From Thomasclavelia spiroformis (GTDB taxonomy: Bacteria; Bacillota_I; Bacilli_A; Erysipelotrichales; Coprobacillaceae), in NCBI GenBank assembly GCA_016901755.1, contig JACJKV010000005.1:1-64000 (forward strand): a DNA stretch of 64,000 nt, written 5' to 3'. A program made the position numbers and the translations under genes. Shown piece after piece: positions 28,833 through 38,002 of this stretch; within the stretch, counting starts at the first letter, position 1, and each line of letters opens with the position of its first letter. Below the pieces are notes generated by a model that had not been told where the DNA came from, ran no database searches, and saw only the letters and a program-made list of their open reading frames with translations.

Positions 28833-29228
28833 ATGAAAGAGTTGTTATTAAAATATAAAGAAGTCATTATGTATTTGATTTTTGGGGTATTAACAACAGT
28901 TGTTAATATTGTTGTCTATTATATTATGGCAGATATGTTACAAGTTCATTATATGATCAGTAATATTGTTGCCTGGTTTTTATCTGTATTATTTGCTTAT
29001 GTGACAAACAGAAAATATGTTTTTGAAAGTAAAAGTCAGCATATATTGAAAGAAATGGTATCTTTTTTTGGTGCCAGACTGGCAACAGGTGTCATGGATA
29101 TGATATTCATGTGGATCTTTGTTGGATTTAGTCTGTTACCTGATTTTGTTGCTAAAGTTATTACAAATGTATTTGTCATTATTGCAAATTATATTTTAAG
29201 TAAATTGGTCGTATTTAAAGGAGAATGA
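28833..29228 (+). CDS. GtrA family membrane protein
   Basis: A 131-residue, four-helix GtrA-type protein: YLIFGVLTTVVNIVVYYIM, NIVAWFLSVLFAYVTNRKYVF (the N-x-x-AW-x5-FA-x-VTNRKYVF pattern is diagnostic), and a last segment FVIIANYILSKLVVFKG. GtrA-like proteins are thought to flip undecaprenyl-phosphate sugars to the outer face. It lies directly before its GT2 partner, with AAAGGAG at its 3' end acting as that gene's ribosome binding site. Confidence 0.92.
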   Translation: MKELLLKYKEVIMYLIFGVLTTVVNIVVYYIMADMLQVHYMISNIVAWFLSVLFAYVTNRKYVFESKSQHILKEMVSFFGARLATGVMDMIFMWIFVGFSLLPDFVAKVITNVFVIIANYILSKLVVFKGE

Positions 29229-29230
29229 TT

Positions 29231-30196
29231 ATGAAGAAAATAACAGTTATCGTTCCTTGTTACAACGAAGAAGAAGCTTTACATTATTACTATGAAGAAA
29301 TGTCACGGGTCATGACATTAATGAATCAATATGATTTTGAATTATTATTTGTTAATGATGGCTCAAAAGACAATACTTTACATGTTATTAAAGAGTTGGT
29401 AAATAAAGATGAAAGAGTCAGATACATTTCATTTTCTCGAAACTTTGGAAAAGAAGCAGCAATGTTTGCCGGGTTTGAAAACAGTACGGGAGATTATGTC
29501 TGTTTAATGGATGCTGATTTACAGGATCCACCAAAGCTACTACCAGACATGGTCAAAGCCATTGAAGAAGAAGGTTATGACAGTGTGGCTACCAGAAGAG
29601 TCACAAGACAGGGAGAACCGCCAATTCGAAGTTTCTTTGCCAGAATGTTCTATAAGATGATGAATAAAATATCAGATACAGAACTGATGGATGGTGCCAG
29701 AGATTATCGTTTAATGACCAGACAGTTTGTCAATTCACTATTGGAAATGAAAGAGTACAACCGTTTTTCTAAAGGATTATTTGGTTGGGTTGGCTATAAG
29801 ACAAAGTGGATTGAATTTGAAAACGTTGAAAGAGTGGCTGGTGAAACAAAATGGTCCTTCTGGAAACTGTTTATTTATGCCATTGATGGTATTGTAGCCT
29901 TTTCAACAACACCATTAGCCATTGCTTCAGTCATAGGAATGTTAATGCTATTTGTTGCATTCTTCTTTATTATTTTTATTGTAGTCAGAACTTTGATGTT
30001 TGGAGATCCTGTTTCAGGATGGCCATCATTAGTATGTATTATTACATTAATTGGTGGAATACAAATATTCTGTGTAGGGATCTTAGGTCAGTATCTTTCA
30101 AAGGTATACTTAGAAACAAAAAACAGACCAATTTACATAGTGAAAGAACATAACATTGGTATAAAGGATTTGCAAAATGGAAAAAAAATTAAATAG
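29231..30196 (+). CDS. Undecaprenyl-phosphate glycosyltransferase, GtrB/GT2 family
   Basis: A 321-residue enzyme with ITVIVPCYNEEEALHYY, LLFVNDGSKDNTL, SRNFGKEAAMFAGFE, VCLMDADLQDPP (metal-binding DAD) and RQGEPPIRSFFARMFY, and two C-terminal transmembrane helices (near residues 225-255 and 265-290). This is the GtrB/ArnC/PglX-like topology: it makes undecaprenyl-P-sugar. The ATG at 29231 is 8 bases from GGAG, while the one at 29225 is too close to it. GtrA upstream is the probable flippase. Confidence 0.92.
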   Translation: MKKITVIVPCYNEEEALHYYYEEMSRVMTLMNQYDFELLFVNDGSKDNTLHVIKELVNKDERVRYISFSRNFGKEAAMFAGFENSTGDYVCLMDADLQDPPKLLPDMVKAIEEEGYDSVATRRVTRQGEPPIRSFFARMFYKMMNKISDTELMDGARDYRLMTRQFVNSLLEMKEYNRFSKGLFGWVGYKTKWIEFENVERVAGETKWSFWKLFIYAIDGIVAFSTTPLAIASVIGMLMLFVAFFFIIFIVVRTLMFGDPVSGWPSLVCIITLIGGIQIFCVGILGQYLSKVYLETKNRPIYIVKEHNIGIKDLQNGKKIK

Positions 30197-31682
30197 TAAA
30201 TATTATGTACCATTGATATTATTGATTGTCAGTTTCTTAATATTGATGTTATGTTCAAAAAATTCTTTTTTATATGTTTTTAATGATTGGGTTGATGGAA
30301 ATGCTTTCTTTACCATGGGAAAAGGGATGTTTAATGGAAAGGTTCCTTATAAAGATTTGTTTGAACAAAAAGGGCCATTATTATATTTTATTTATGGAAT
30401 AGGGTATTTATTAAGCAATGATACATTTACAGGTGTTTTTATTTTAGAAGTAATATCATTAACTGTTTTTTCCTACTTTGTTTATTTGACTGCTAATAGG
30501 TTTATCAAGAGTATATATGCTTGTTTTACATCTATTTTAACATCTTCGATTATTGCAGGGTCAACGGCTTTTGTGCAAGGTGGAAGCGCAGAAGAATTTT
30601 GTTTACCGTTTTTAGCCATAAGTATTTATACTTTATTTGAATTAAAATATAATTATAAATTAGATAAAAAATATTTATATATCAACGGATTTATTGCCGG
30701 GTGTGTTGCATTAATTAAGTTTAATTTATTAGGTTTTTGGTTTGTCTGGATGGCAATGTATTTTTTTAAATTAGTTTATTCAAAAACAATCAAAGGTGCA
30801 TTCATCAGTTGTATACGATTTTTGGTAGGTATGATTATTCCTGTTCTAATTTCACTTATATATTTTGGTATGAATAATGCAATAAAAGATTTTTTTAACG
30901 TTTATATTGTTTTTAACGTGACAGCTTACAGTACGGATTTAAGTTTGAAACAAAGAGTCATTAATATGTTTTTAGCTTTTTTTCAACAATTTACTACAAA
31001 TAGAACAGTAGCACTATTATTGTTAATATCATTCTTATATCTTGTTAAACATAAGGAACATGGTGATAGATGGTATAATATTACTCTTTTGTTGTCTTTT
31101 GTTTTATTGCTGGTGGGCGTATATTCAGGTGGTTTACCATACTTATATTATTTTTTGTGTTTTGAATGTTATATTATTTTTGCTTTTATTTATATTTTTT
31201 GCGTTTTGGACAGATATATGAATTACCACAAATTTAATATATTTCTCAGTTGTAGTGTATTATTTGTTTCAGGATATTTTTTGTTAAAAAGTCCCAATTT
31301 AGATTCTATAAAATTATCAAAAGATACATATGCACAATTTGTTTTTAAAGATATAATTCAACATTCAAAGAGTAGAACATTACTGAATTATGATAACTTA
31401 GATGGTGGATTTTATACAACGTGTGATATAGTTCCTAATGTTAGATATTTTATGAGGCAAAATGTAGGGTATGACAGATATCCTTATATTTTGGATGGAC
31501 AAAATAATGCGATTAAAAATAAAGAAATTGAATTTGTTATTATTAGAGAATATAATGCAAATCGAGGATATAGACAATTTATACCTTTTTTAAATCTTAA
31601 TTACGAAGAAATAATGCACAAGAATCAAAAATATGAAGGTATGGATTTCACATATTATTTATATAGGGTGAAAAGAGGATAA
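30177..31682 (+). CDS. Polytopic membrane protein, GT-C/GT39-like
   Basis: A 501-residue protein with about 11-12 hydrophobic segments. The first outside loop reads NDWVDGNAFFTMGKGMFNGK, then VPYKDLFEQKGPLLYFIYG, a pattern common in GT39/ArnT-like mannosyl- and arabinosyltransferases (VPY.DLF..KGPLLY). It overlaps the GT2 gene by 20 bases. It is likely to be a second sugar transferase that uses a polyprenyl-P donor on the outer face. Confidence 0.78.
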   Translation: MEKKLNSKYYVPLILLIVSFLILMLCSKNSFLYVFNDWVDGNAFFTMGKGMFNGKVPYKDLFEQKGPLLYFIYGIGYLLSNDTFTGVFILEVISLTVFSYFVYLTANRFIKSIYACFTSILTSSIIAGSTAFVQGGSAEEFCLPFLAISIYTLFELKYNYKLDKKYLYINGFIAGCVALIKFNLLGFWFVWMAMYFFKLVYSKTIKGAFISCIRFLVGMIIPVLISLIYFGMNNAIKDFFNVYIVFNVTAYSTDLSLKQRVINMFLAFFQQFTTNRTVALLLLISFLYLVKHKEHGDRWYNITLLLSFVLLLVGVYSGGLPYLYYFLCFECYIIFAFIYIFCVLDRYMNYHKFNIFLSCSVLFVSGYFLLKSPNLDSIKLSKDTYAQFVFKDIIQHSKSRTLLNYDNLDGGFYTTCDIVPNVRYFMRQNVGYDRYPYILDGQNNAIKNKEIEFVIIREYNANRGYRQFIPFLNLNYEEIMHKNQKYEGMDFTYYLYRVKRG

Positions 31683-31683
31683 A

Positions 31684-32946
31684 ATGAAAAAAATTATTAA
31701 TTATATTGAAACAAACATTTGGATTATTTATTTGCTTTTGTTTCTTTTTATGTTTTTTAAACATGCATCTGTACAATTAGGAACAGGTGATGATATGTGG
31801 TTTTACACACAATCTAAAATGGGAATTTTAGACTTTACTAAAATGCGAATACAAACCTGGACTAGTAGAAATATTATAGAGATTTTCATGCTTGTCATGT
31901 TGAATCTTAATAAATGGGTATGGATAATTATTGATAGTGCAATATTTGTTTTGATATTACATTCTATTCGAAAAATAGTTTTAGACAGTGGTAGTATATA
32001 TATGACGATGGTGATTGCTTTTTTAATGATTATTTTTCCATTTGATATATTAAAGCAAGCAGGTTGGTATGCTACGACAATGAATTATATCTGGCCTTTA
32101 GCATTTGGGTTATATGGATTATCTTTTATAATCCGAATTCTTGCTAAAGAGGAAATGTGGCGGATTCAAAAAATAATAGTATTATTAACTACAATTTACG
32201 CGATTAATCAAGAACAAATGTGTGCATTATATGTGGGATTTTTTGGAATATTTATAATTTACTGTTGGATAAAAAAATTACACATCCCTTTATTTATATA
32301 CATTATTTTTGTTTTATCGCTAATTATGCTTGGATATCATATGTTATGTCCAGGAAATATTAATAGAAAAATTGTTGAAACAACTGAATATTATCCGAAT
32401 TTTATTCGATTTTCAATAATTGAAAAACTATTTTTAGGGATCATAACGACAATTTCCATTGGTTTTGTTAACCCTTTTTATATGGTATATTTTTGGAATT
32501 TTTCCTTACTGTTTTTATTAGTGAAACATAAAGGTCAAGTTTATGATATGCTAACAATATTTATTTTTACTGTAATTAATTTTTTTATTAGTATATCAGA
32601 TAAATTTTGTTCGTATAGTGTATTTAAGCAATGCTTCTCGTTGTTTAAGAAATATTTGTCAACTATGCAATATGTAGATTTTCAGGAAATAAGTATATAT
32701 CTACTTATTGCTTATTTTAGTATATTTGTTATGATAAATTTGTATATAGTATATAAATATTTTGGAAAAAAAATATGGTTCATTGTAACAGTTTTATTTC
32801 TAGCGGCATTTTGTGCACGAATTATAATGGGATTTTCGGCTTCGATTTTTGTATCAGGCACAAGGACATTTATAAATTCTTATTTTTTAATAGTAATCGC
32901 AGGTTTAATATGTATAAACCATACGAAAGTAAATAAAATCATATAA
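31684..32946 (+). CDS. Polytopic membrane protein, DUF6056-like
   Basis: A 420-residue protein with about ten hydrophobic segments. After the first one lies QLGTGDDMWFYTQSKMG, the GDD pattern seen in DUF6056 and related GT-C-like families, and CPGNINRKIVETTEYYP lies in a later outer loop. It starts 1 bp after the preceding gene. Function is unknown; in this operon it could be a third sugar transferase or modify the glycan. It is the last gene of the glycan locus. Confidence 0.7.
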   Translation: MKKIINYIETNIWIIYLLLFLFMFFKHASVQLGTGDDMWFYTQSKMGILDFTKMRIQTWTSRNIIEIFMLVMLNLNKWVWIIIDSAIFVLILHSIRKIVLDSGSIYMTMVIAFLMIIFPFDILKQAGWYATTMNYIWPLAFGLYGLSFIIRILAKEEMWRIQKIIVLLTTIYAINQEQMCALYVGFFGIFIIYCWIKKLHIPLFIYIIFVLSLIMLGYHMLCPGNINRKIVETTEYYPNFIRFSIIEKLFLGIITTISIGFVNPFYMVYFWNFSLLFLLVKHKGQVYDMLTIFIFTVINFFISISDKFCSYSVFKQCFSLFKKYLSTMQYVDFQEISIYLLIAYFSIFVMINLYIVYKYFGKKIWFIVTVLFLAAFCARIIMGFSASIFVSGTRTFINSYFLIVIAGLICINHTKVNKII

Positions 32947-32999
32947 AAATATAAGAAATAAGGTATTAAACGCAAACTCTTGAACGTAAACGGAAAAAG

Positions 33000-33028
33000 T
33001 AGACATTAAAAATGAAAAATAGTATAAT
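33000..33028 (+). promoter_or_regulatory. Sigma-A promoter of the tsaC-atp region
   Basis: TAGACA (33000-33005) and TATAAT (33023-33028) are separated by 17 bp. This starts the housekeeping block and separates it from the glycan locus. Confidence 0.75.
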
Positions 33029-33049
33029 ATCACAAAATGAGGTGATATC

Positions 33050-33652
33050 ATGAACACAGTTTTGGTGGAAAAGAATGACATGAAGAAAGTTGCAGAATTA
33101 CTGCGACGAGGTGAGGTCGTGGCTTTTCCTACCGAAACTGTTTTTGGTTTAGGAGTAAAATTTGGTGATCTTGCTTATTTAGAAAAAATTTATGAACTGA
33201 AAAAAAGAGATCATTCTAAAGCCGTAACTTTGATGGTTGCTGATAAAAATGATATTGAAAAATATGCTTATGTCAGTGCTGATGCCAAAAAAGTGATCAA
33301 TGCTTTTATGCCAGGAATGATGACCCTTATTTTAAAAAAGAAAGAAAATGTGGATGATCGTTATACTGCTGGACTGGAAACAATTGGAATCCGTATTCCT
33401 GATGATCCTTTTGTTTTACAACTGTTAAAAGAAGTTGGTCCTATGCTGGTCACCAGTGCCAATATTTCGGGCACACCCGCTTTATTGACTACAGCAGAAG
33501 TATACCAGCAGTTTAATGGTAAATTGCCATTGATTGTTAAGGGAAACTGTGTTTCACAGGTGGCCAGTACGGTGGTAAAAATAGACGGTCAGGTGAATAT
33601 ATTGCGTCAAGGTCTGATTACAAAGGAAGAAATTGAGGAGGTACTATTATGA
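33050..33652 (+). CDS. tsaC: L-threonylcarbamoyladenylate synthase (Sua5/YwlC/TsaC)
   Basis: A 200-residue YrdC-domain enzyme that makes threonylcarbamoyl-AMP from threonine, bicarbonate and ATP for the t6A37 modification of tRNAs. GEVVAFPTETVFGLGVKF, YELKKRDHSKAVTLMV, ETIGIRIPDDPFVLQLL and VTSANISGTPA are the family motifs. The length suits the short TsaC form without the Sua5 C-terminal domain. GAGGTGAT precedes the ATG. It overlaps rpiB by 4 bases (ATGA). The order tsaC-rpiB-glyA-upp-atp is shared with Bacillus. Confidence 0.95.
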   Translation: MNTVLVEKNDMKKVAELLRRGEVVAFPTETVFGLGVKFGDLAYLEKIYELKKRDHSKAVTLMVADKNDIEKYAYVSADAKKVINAFMPGMMTLILKKKENVDDRYTAGLETIGIRIPDDPFVLQLLKEVGPMLVTSANISGTPALLTTAEVYQQFNGKLPLIVKGNCVSQVASTVVKIDGQVNILRQGLITKEEIEEVLL

Positions 33653-34089
33653 AAATAGCGATGGCTTGTGATCATGGAGGATTAAGATTAAAAAATGTTT
33701 TAAAAGCTGACTTGGAAAAAGCAGGACATGAAGTTAAAGATTTTGGAACATACAGTGAAGAAAGCTGTGATTATCCTGATTATGCTGCAAAAGCTGCTAA
33801 GGCAGTAGCTTCAGGGGAATGTGAAAGAGGAGTTGTGGTTTGTGGTACCGGAATTGGTGTCAGCATTACCGCTAATAAAGTTAATGGCATCAGATGTGCT
33901 TTATGTCATGATGTTTTCAGTGCGAAAGCAACTCGTCAGCATAATGATTCTAATATGTTAGCAATGGGACAGCGTGTTATTGGTGAAGGTTTAGCTTTAG
34001 AAATCTTACATGCCTGGATGTCAAGCGAATACGAAGGTGGCAGACATGATGCCCGAATTGCGAAGATGATGGCACTGGAAAAGGAGTAG
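33649..34089 (+). CDS. rpiB: Ribose-5-phosphate isomerase B
   Basis: A 146-residue RpiB/LacAB-family isomerase interconverting ribose-5-P and ribulose-5-P in the pentose phosphate pathway. [16 protein letters not shown] has the active-site DHGG (residues 8-11), ESCDYPDYA the phosphate site, and [13 protein letters not shown] the catalytic Cys. RHDARIAKM near the end is also conserved. It overlaps tsaC by 4 bases and precedes glyA by 4 bp. Confidence 0.96.
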   Translation: MKIAMACDHGGLRLKNVLKADLEKAGHEVKDFGTYSEESCDYPDYAAKAAKAVASGECERGVVVCGTGIGVSITANKVNGIRCALCHDVFSAKATRQHNDSNMLAMGQRVIGEGLALEILHAWMSSEYEGGRHDARIAKMMALEKE

Positions 34090-34093
34090 GCTT

Positions 34094-35332
34094 ATGAAAG
34101 ATACACAATTATTTGCAAGTGTTGAACGTGAATTAAATCGTCAGCGCAACAATATTGAATTAATTGCTTCAGAAAATTTTGTTTCTAAAGAAGTTTTAGA
34201 ACTGGCAGGGTCAGTGCTTACTAATAAATATGCTGAAGGTTATCCAGCAAAACGCTATTATGGTGGCTGTGAATTTGTTGATGAAGTAGAAGACCTGGCA
34301 AGAAAAAGAATCTGTGAGATCTTTGGTGCTGAACATGCCAATGTTCAGCCTCATAGTGGGGCGCAGGCTAATACCGCTGTTTATCTGGCCTTATTAAAAC
34401 ATGGCGATAAAGTATTAGGTATGTCACTGGCTGATGGTGGACATCTGACTCATGGTCATCCGCTTAATTATTCTGGAATCAATTATGAATTCCATAGCTA
34501 TGGTGTGGCTAAAGATACTGAAATGATAGATTATGAGGCTTTTCAAAAACAGGTAGAAGAGCTCAAACCAAAACTGGTGGTAGCAGGAGCGAGTGCTTAC
34601 AGTCGTATCATCGATTTTGAATTCATGGCAAAAGTAGCTCACGACAATGGGGCTTTATTTATGGTTGATATGGCACATATTGCTGGTCTTGTTGCAGCTG
34701 GAGTACATCCTTCACCATTTCCTTATGCTGATGTTGTAACTACGACAACACATAAAACTTTAAGAGGACCTCGTGGGGGAGTCATCATGTGTAAAAAAGA
34801 ACTGGCAGCGGATATTGATCGTGCTGTTTTCCCAGGAATGCAGGGTGGTCCTTTGATGCATATTATCGCAGCGAAAGCACAATGCTTTTATGAAGTGCAG
34901 CAGCCCGAATTTAAAGAATATGCAAACCAGATCATAAAAAATGCCAAGGCAATGGAGAAAACCTTAAAAGAAGAAGGTTTCAGACTGGTAGCGGGAGGTA
35001 CAGATAATCATCTGTTACTGATTGATGTAAAAGCCAGCTGTGGTATTTCAGGTAAAAAAGCACAGCGTCTGTTAGATGAAATCAATATTACTGCTAATAA
35101 AAATGCTATTCCTTTTGACAGCGAAAAACCTTTTAAAGCTTCTGGTATTCGTGTAGGAACGCCAGCTATGACAACGAAAGGATTTAAGGAAGAAGATTTT
35201 ATTGAAGTCGCTAAAATTATTGCTTATCGTTTGAAAAATGAAGAAACTGAAGAAGTTAAACAGGAATGTCTCAAACGTGTTGCGAAACTCACTGCTAAAG
35301 TGAGTATGTATAATGATATCCGATATATTTAG
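34094..35332 (+). CDS. glyA: Serine hydroxymethyltransferase
   Basis: A 412-residue PLP enzyme that converts serine and tetrahydrofolate to glycine and 5,10-methylene-THF. Visible are [62 protein letters not shown] and the PLP lysine K221 in [14 protein letters not shown]. Length is standard. It is placed between rpiB and upp as in Bacillus; the upstream gap of 4 bp shows that it belongs to the same operon. Confidence 0.97.
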   Translation: MKDTQLFASVERELNRQRNNIELIASENFVSKEVLELAGSVLTNKYAEGYPAKRYYGGCEFVDEVEDLARKRICEIFGAEHANVQPHSGAQANTAVYLALLKHGDKVLGMSLADGGHLTHGHPLNYSGINYEFHSYGVAKDTEMIDYEAFQKQVEELKPKLVVAGASAYSRIIDFEFMAKVAHDNGALFMVDMAHIAGLVAAGVHPSPFPYADVVTTTTHKTLRGPRGGVIMCKKELAADIDRAVFPGMQGGPLMHIIAAKAQCFYEVQQPEFKEYANQIIKNAKAMEKTLKEEGFRLVAGGTDNHLLLIDVKASCGISGKKAQRLLDEINITANKNAIPFDSEKPFKASGIRVGTPAMTTKGFKEEDFIEVAKIIAYRLKNEETEEVKQECLKRVAKLTAKVSMYNDIRYI

Positions 35333-35340
35333 GAGGACAT

Positions 35341-35967
35341 ATGGCAACAACAATAATGAATCATGCATTGATCGAACATAAACTGACCATTATGCGTGAT
35401 AAAAATACACCTTCATATCTTTTTAAACAGAATCTTGATGATATAGCTCAGCTGATGGTTTATGAAATTACAAGAAATCTGCCTTTAAAAGATAAACCAG
35501 TTGATACGCCAATATGTGCTATGACAGGAAAAGAACTGGCTCAGGATATTGTTCTGGTTCCAATTTTAAGAGCAGGAGTTGGCTTGCTTGAGGGCTTCCG
35601 TCATTTACTGAAAGATGCTAAAGTGGGATTTCTGGGAATGGCACGTGATGAAGTCACACTGATTCCTCATGAATATTATGCTAAGCTGCCCAAGCATTTA
35701 GAAGATGCTATCGTCATGATCATTGATCCAATGCTGGCTACTGGTGGCAGCAGCATCGATGCCATCGATAATGTCAAAAGTAAGGGCGCAAAAAATATTA
35801 TTCTGGCCTGTCTGGTAGGAGCGCCTGAAGGTTTAGCGCTGGTTGAAAAGAAACATCCCGATATAGATATTTATCTTGCTCATTTGGATGATCACCTTAA
35901 TGAACATGGTTATATTGTTCCTGGGTTAGGTGATGCCGGAGATCGACTGTTTGGTACAGATGAATAA
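35341..35967 (+). CDS. upp: Uracil phosphoribosyltransferase
   Basis: A 208-residue salvage enzyme (uracil + PRPP to UMP). It shows HKLTIMRDKNTPSYLFKQNL, VPILRAGVGLLEG, the PRPP-binding loop MIIDPMLATGGSSIDAID and the uracil-binding C-terminus YIVPGLGDAGDRLFGTD. AGGAGG precedes the ATG. Its 3' end overlaps atpZ by 8 bases, linking nucleotide salvage to the ATP synthase operon as in Bacillus. Confidence 0.97.
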   Translation: MATTIMNHALIEHKLTIMRDKNTPSYLFKQNLDDIAQLMVYEITRNLPLKDKPVDTPICAMTGKELAQDIVLVPILRAGVGLLEGFRHLLKDAKVGFLGMARDEVTLIPHEYYAKLPKHLEDAIVMIIDPMLATGGSSIDAIDNVKSKGAKNIILACLVGAPEGLALVEKKHPDIDIYLAHLDDHLNEHGYIVPGLGDAGDRLFGTDE

Positions 35968-36160
35968 TAAAAAACTGATTCATGATCTGATTTTCGCATT
36001 AACGTTATCAGGAGAAGTCATTGGGACGTTTATTGGTGCTGTTTTGATTGGACTTTATTTAGATCATATACTGTCGACACGCCCAATCATGACATTGATA
36101 TGGCTGATCTTGGCTTTTATACGAATTATTCAGATATTATTGAGGATAGGAAAAAAATGA
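35960..36160 (+). CDS. atpZ: AtpZ-like small membrane subunit of F1Fo ATP synthase operon
   Basis: A 66-residue protein with two transmembrane helices (LIFALTLSGEVIGTFIGAVLIGLYL and TLIWLILAFIRIIQILL), matching the AtpZ/ATPase_gene1 family, which with AtpI aids c-ring assembly and may carry Mg2+ or Ca2+. The start at 35960 lies inside the last codons of upp, a coupled start; the upstream in-frame ATG at 35930 would add ten non-family residues. Confidence 0.8.
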   Translation: MNNKKLIHDLIFALTLSGEVIGTFIGAVLIGLYLDHILSTRPIMTLIWLILAFIRIIQILLRIGKK

Positions 36161-36516
36161 ATGAGAAAACAGTTTTAAAACAGTCAGTGATATTATTTAT
36201 GTTAGGACTGTTCATATTTTCACTGATTGGTATGGTCTTACATCAAATCAGTTTTCCGTTGGGATTTTTGTTAGGATACGTATTTAATATCATAGTTTTT
36301 TATGTTATTATATTCACAACTGACAGGATACTGAATTTAAAAAAGTCAGTCAGTATCATCATTATCATGACGATCGTCAAACTGCTGATTTATGCAGCAG
36401 GATTTTTACTGGCGATATTCTTTCCCGATGTATTTAGTATCATTGGTGTATTTTTTGGATATATGATGACACAGCTGAGTATTTTTGCAGCAAACTATTT
36501 TTCTAAAAGGAGGTGA
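36157..36516 (+). CDS. atpI: ATP synthase subunit I (AtpI)
   Basis: A 119-residue protein with four hydrophobic segments (ILFMLGLFIFSLIGMVL, LGFLLGYVFNIIVFYVIIF, IIIIMTIVKLLIYAAGFLL, FFGYMMTQLSIFAANYF). It fits the AtpI role of c-ring assembly chaperone. ATGA overlap with atpZ sets the start at 36157. Its stop lies within the strong SD of atpB. Confidence 0.82.
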   Translation: MNEKTVLKQSVILFMLGLFIFSLIGMVLHQISFPLGFLLGYVFNIIVFYVIIFTTDRILNLKKSVSIIIIMTIVKLLIYAAGFLLAIFFPDVFSIIGVFFGYMMTQLSIFAANYFSKRR

Positions 36517-36521
36517 TCAAT

Positions 36522-37178
36522 ATGGGTGAAATTCAAAATGAACTGATTTTTTCGCTGATTATTTCTAGTGCTCTGGCAATCTTTTTTATCTATGCAGGAA
36601 GAAAGATCAAGGCTGCTGATCCTACTGCCAGACCTAAAGGCGTGGTGTTAGTAGTAGAAACGGGAATTCAGGCAATTTATGGTCATATGCAAAGTATCAT
36701 GCCTAAAAAGTTTGAAAAGAACTATTATCCATATTTTTCAATGTTATTTGTTTGGCTGGTCATTGCCAATATCAGTGGTCTGATAGGTTTTGATGCACCA
36801 ACTTCTAATTTTTCTATTACCCTGGCTTTATCGATCATTACTTTTGTACTGATACAGTACAATGCCATCAAAAAGCAGGGACTGGGCAGCTTTATTTGGG
36901 GTAAAATTATGCCACCAACTGAGCTGTTAGGTATGATTTCGCCACTGATTTCGCTTTCAATGCGTTTGTTTGGAAATATTTTAAGTGGATCGATCTTAAT
37001 GTATCTGGTTTATTCATTAACTGGATGGTTATCATCATTTATTATTGATTTTAACTTTTTAGGGCCTATTGTGGCACCATTGCTGCATTGTTATTTTGAT
37101 ATCTTTGCAGGATGTATTCAGACACTGGTTTTCGTAACATTGTCATCAATCTTTATTATGATGGAAAACCCAGATTAA
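36522..37178 (+). CDS. atpB: F1Fo ATP synthase subunit a
   Basis: A 218-residue integral membrane protein forming the ion half-channels. LISLSMRLFGNILSG contains the essential arginine that faces the c-ring carboxylate, and LHCYFDIFAGCIQTLVFVTLSSIF is the conserved last helix. The ATG at 36522 follows AAGGAGGTGATC, a near-perfect complement of the 16S rRNA 3' end; the GTG at 36513 lies inside that SD and is rejected. Confidence 0.95.
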   Translation: MGEIQNELIFSLIISSALAIFFIYAGRKIKAADPTARPKGVVLVVETGIQAIYGHMQSIMPKKFEKNYYPYFSMLFVWLVIANISGLIGFDAPTSNFSITLALSIITFVLIQYNAIKKQGLGSFIWGKIMPPTELLGMISPLISLSMRLFGNILSGSILMYLVYSLTGWLSSFIIDFNFLGPIVAPLLHCYFDIFAGCIQTLVFVTLSSIFIMMENPD

Positions 37179-37245
37179 ATTGTTCTATACAGAAAAAATA
37201 TCTGTTAGAAATAGATTAAAAATAAAATAGGAGGATATTTATATT

Positions 37246-37470
37246 ATGGAAAGAGGATTAGTTGCGATCGCTGCAGGTCTTGCAGTATGTGCAGGTTTAG
37301 GAACAGGGATTGGTGAAGGGATTGCTGCCAGTAAAGCAGTTGAAGCTGTAGGTAGAAATCCTGAAGCAGAAGATAAGATCCGTACTTTAATGATCTTAGG
37401 GATTGCTTTAACAGAAACTGTAGCTATCTATGGTTTATTAGTTTCTTTAATCTTATTATTCGTATATTAA
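37246..37470 (+). CDS. atpE: F1Fo ATP synthase subunit c
   Basis: A 74-residue hairpin protein of the rotor ring. Helix 1 has AGLGTGIGEGIAASKAVEAVG, the loop RNPEAEDK is the F1-contacting RxPE motif, and helix 2 has LGIALTETVAIYGLL with the ion-binding Glu57. A second carboxylate, Glu24, sits 33 residues before Glu57, the spacing of Gln32/Glu65 in Na+-binding c subunits; Thr58 and Tyr62 also match ligand positions. The ring could therefore bind Na+. GGAGG precedes the ATG. A 67-bp gap after atpB gives room for the RNA control that often boosts c synthesis. Confidence 0.96.
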   Translation: MERGLVAIAAGLAVCAGLGTGIGEGIAASKAVEAVGRNPEAEDKIRTLMILGIALTETVAIYGLLVSLILLFVY

Positions 37471-37501
37471 TAATTGAAAATCTGACAAAGGAGGAATAAA
37501 A

Positions 37502-38002
37502 ATGCCAGATATAGCAGGAAAATTATTCCCTAATCTTACAACGCTGATTGTTCAATTATTATCAACAGGTGTTTTATTAATTATTTTTAAGAAATACTTA
37601 TGGAAATATGCTTTGCAGTATTTTGCTAAGAGAGCTGATTATATAGAATCAACTATCAAAGATGCAAATGAAATGAATCAGAAAGCTTCTGAAAATCTGG
37701 AGATTGCTAATAAAAAAGCACGTGAAGCTGCTGCGCAATATAGAATGATCATTGATCAGGCCAAAGAAGACGGTCAGAAAGTTAAACAGCAGATCATGGA
37801 TGAAGCCAATAAAGAAGCTCGATTAAAAATTGAACAGGCACAAAAAGAAATTGAAACAGAAAAACAGCAGGCTCGTGAAGACATGAGACAGGAAATTGTT
37901 GATGTTGCTATCGATGTTGCTACTAAAGTGATGAACAAAGAAATGAATGAAAATATCAATAAAGATCTGGTTAATGACTTTATTGATGAAGTGGTTAATT
38001 AA
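37502..38002 (+). CDS. atpF: F1Fo ATP synthase subunit b
   Basis: A 166-residue stator subunit: one N-terminal transmembrane helix (LIVQLLSTGVLLIIFKKYLW), then a long charged coiled coil (residues 45-145, rich in Ala, Lys, Glu and Gln) and a C-terminal delta-binding segment. AAAGGAGG precedes the ATG. Its stop overlaps the atpH start (TAATG). Confidence 0.95.
   Translation: MPDIAGKLFPNLTTLIVQLLSTGVLLIIFKKYLWKYALQYFAKRADYIESTIKDANEMNQKASENLEIANKKAREAAAQYRMIIDQAKEDGQKVKQQIMDEANKEARLKIEQAQKEIETEKQQAREDMRQEIVDVAIDVATKVMNKEMNENINKDLVNDFIDEVVN

Noticed and set aside
36513-36521. GTG 36513 as start of atpB
   Set aside because: It lies within the AAGGAGGTGATC SD that serves ATG 36522.
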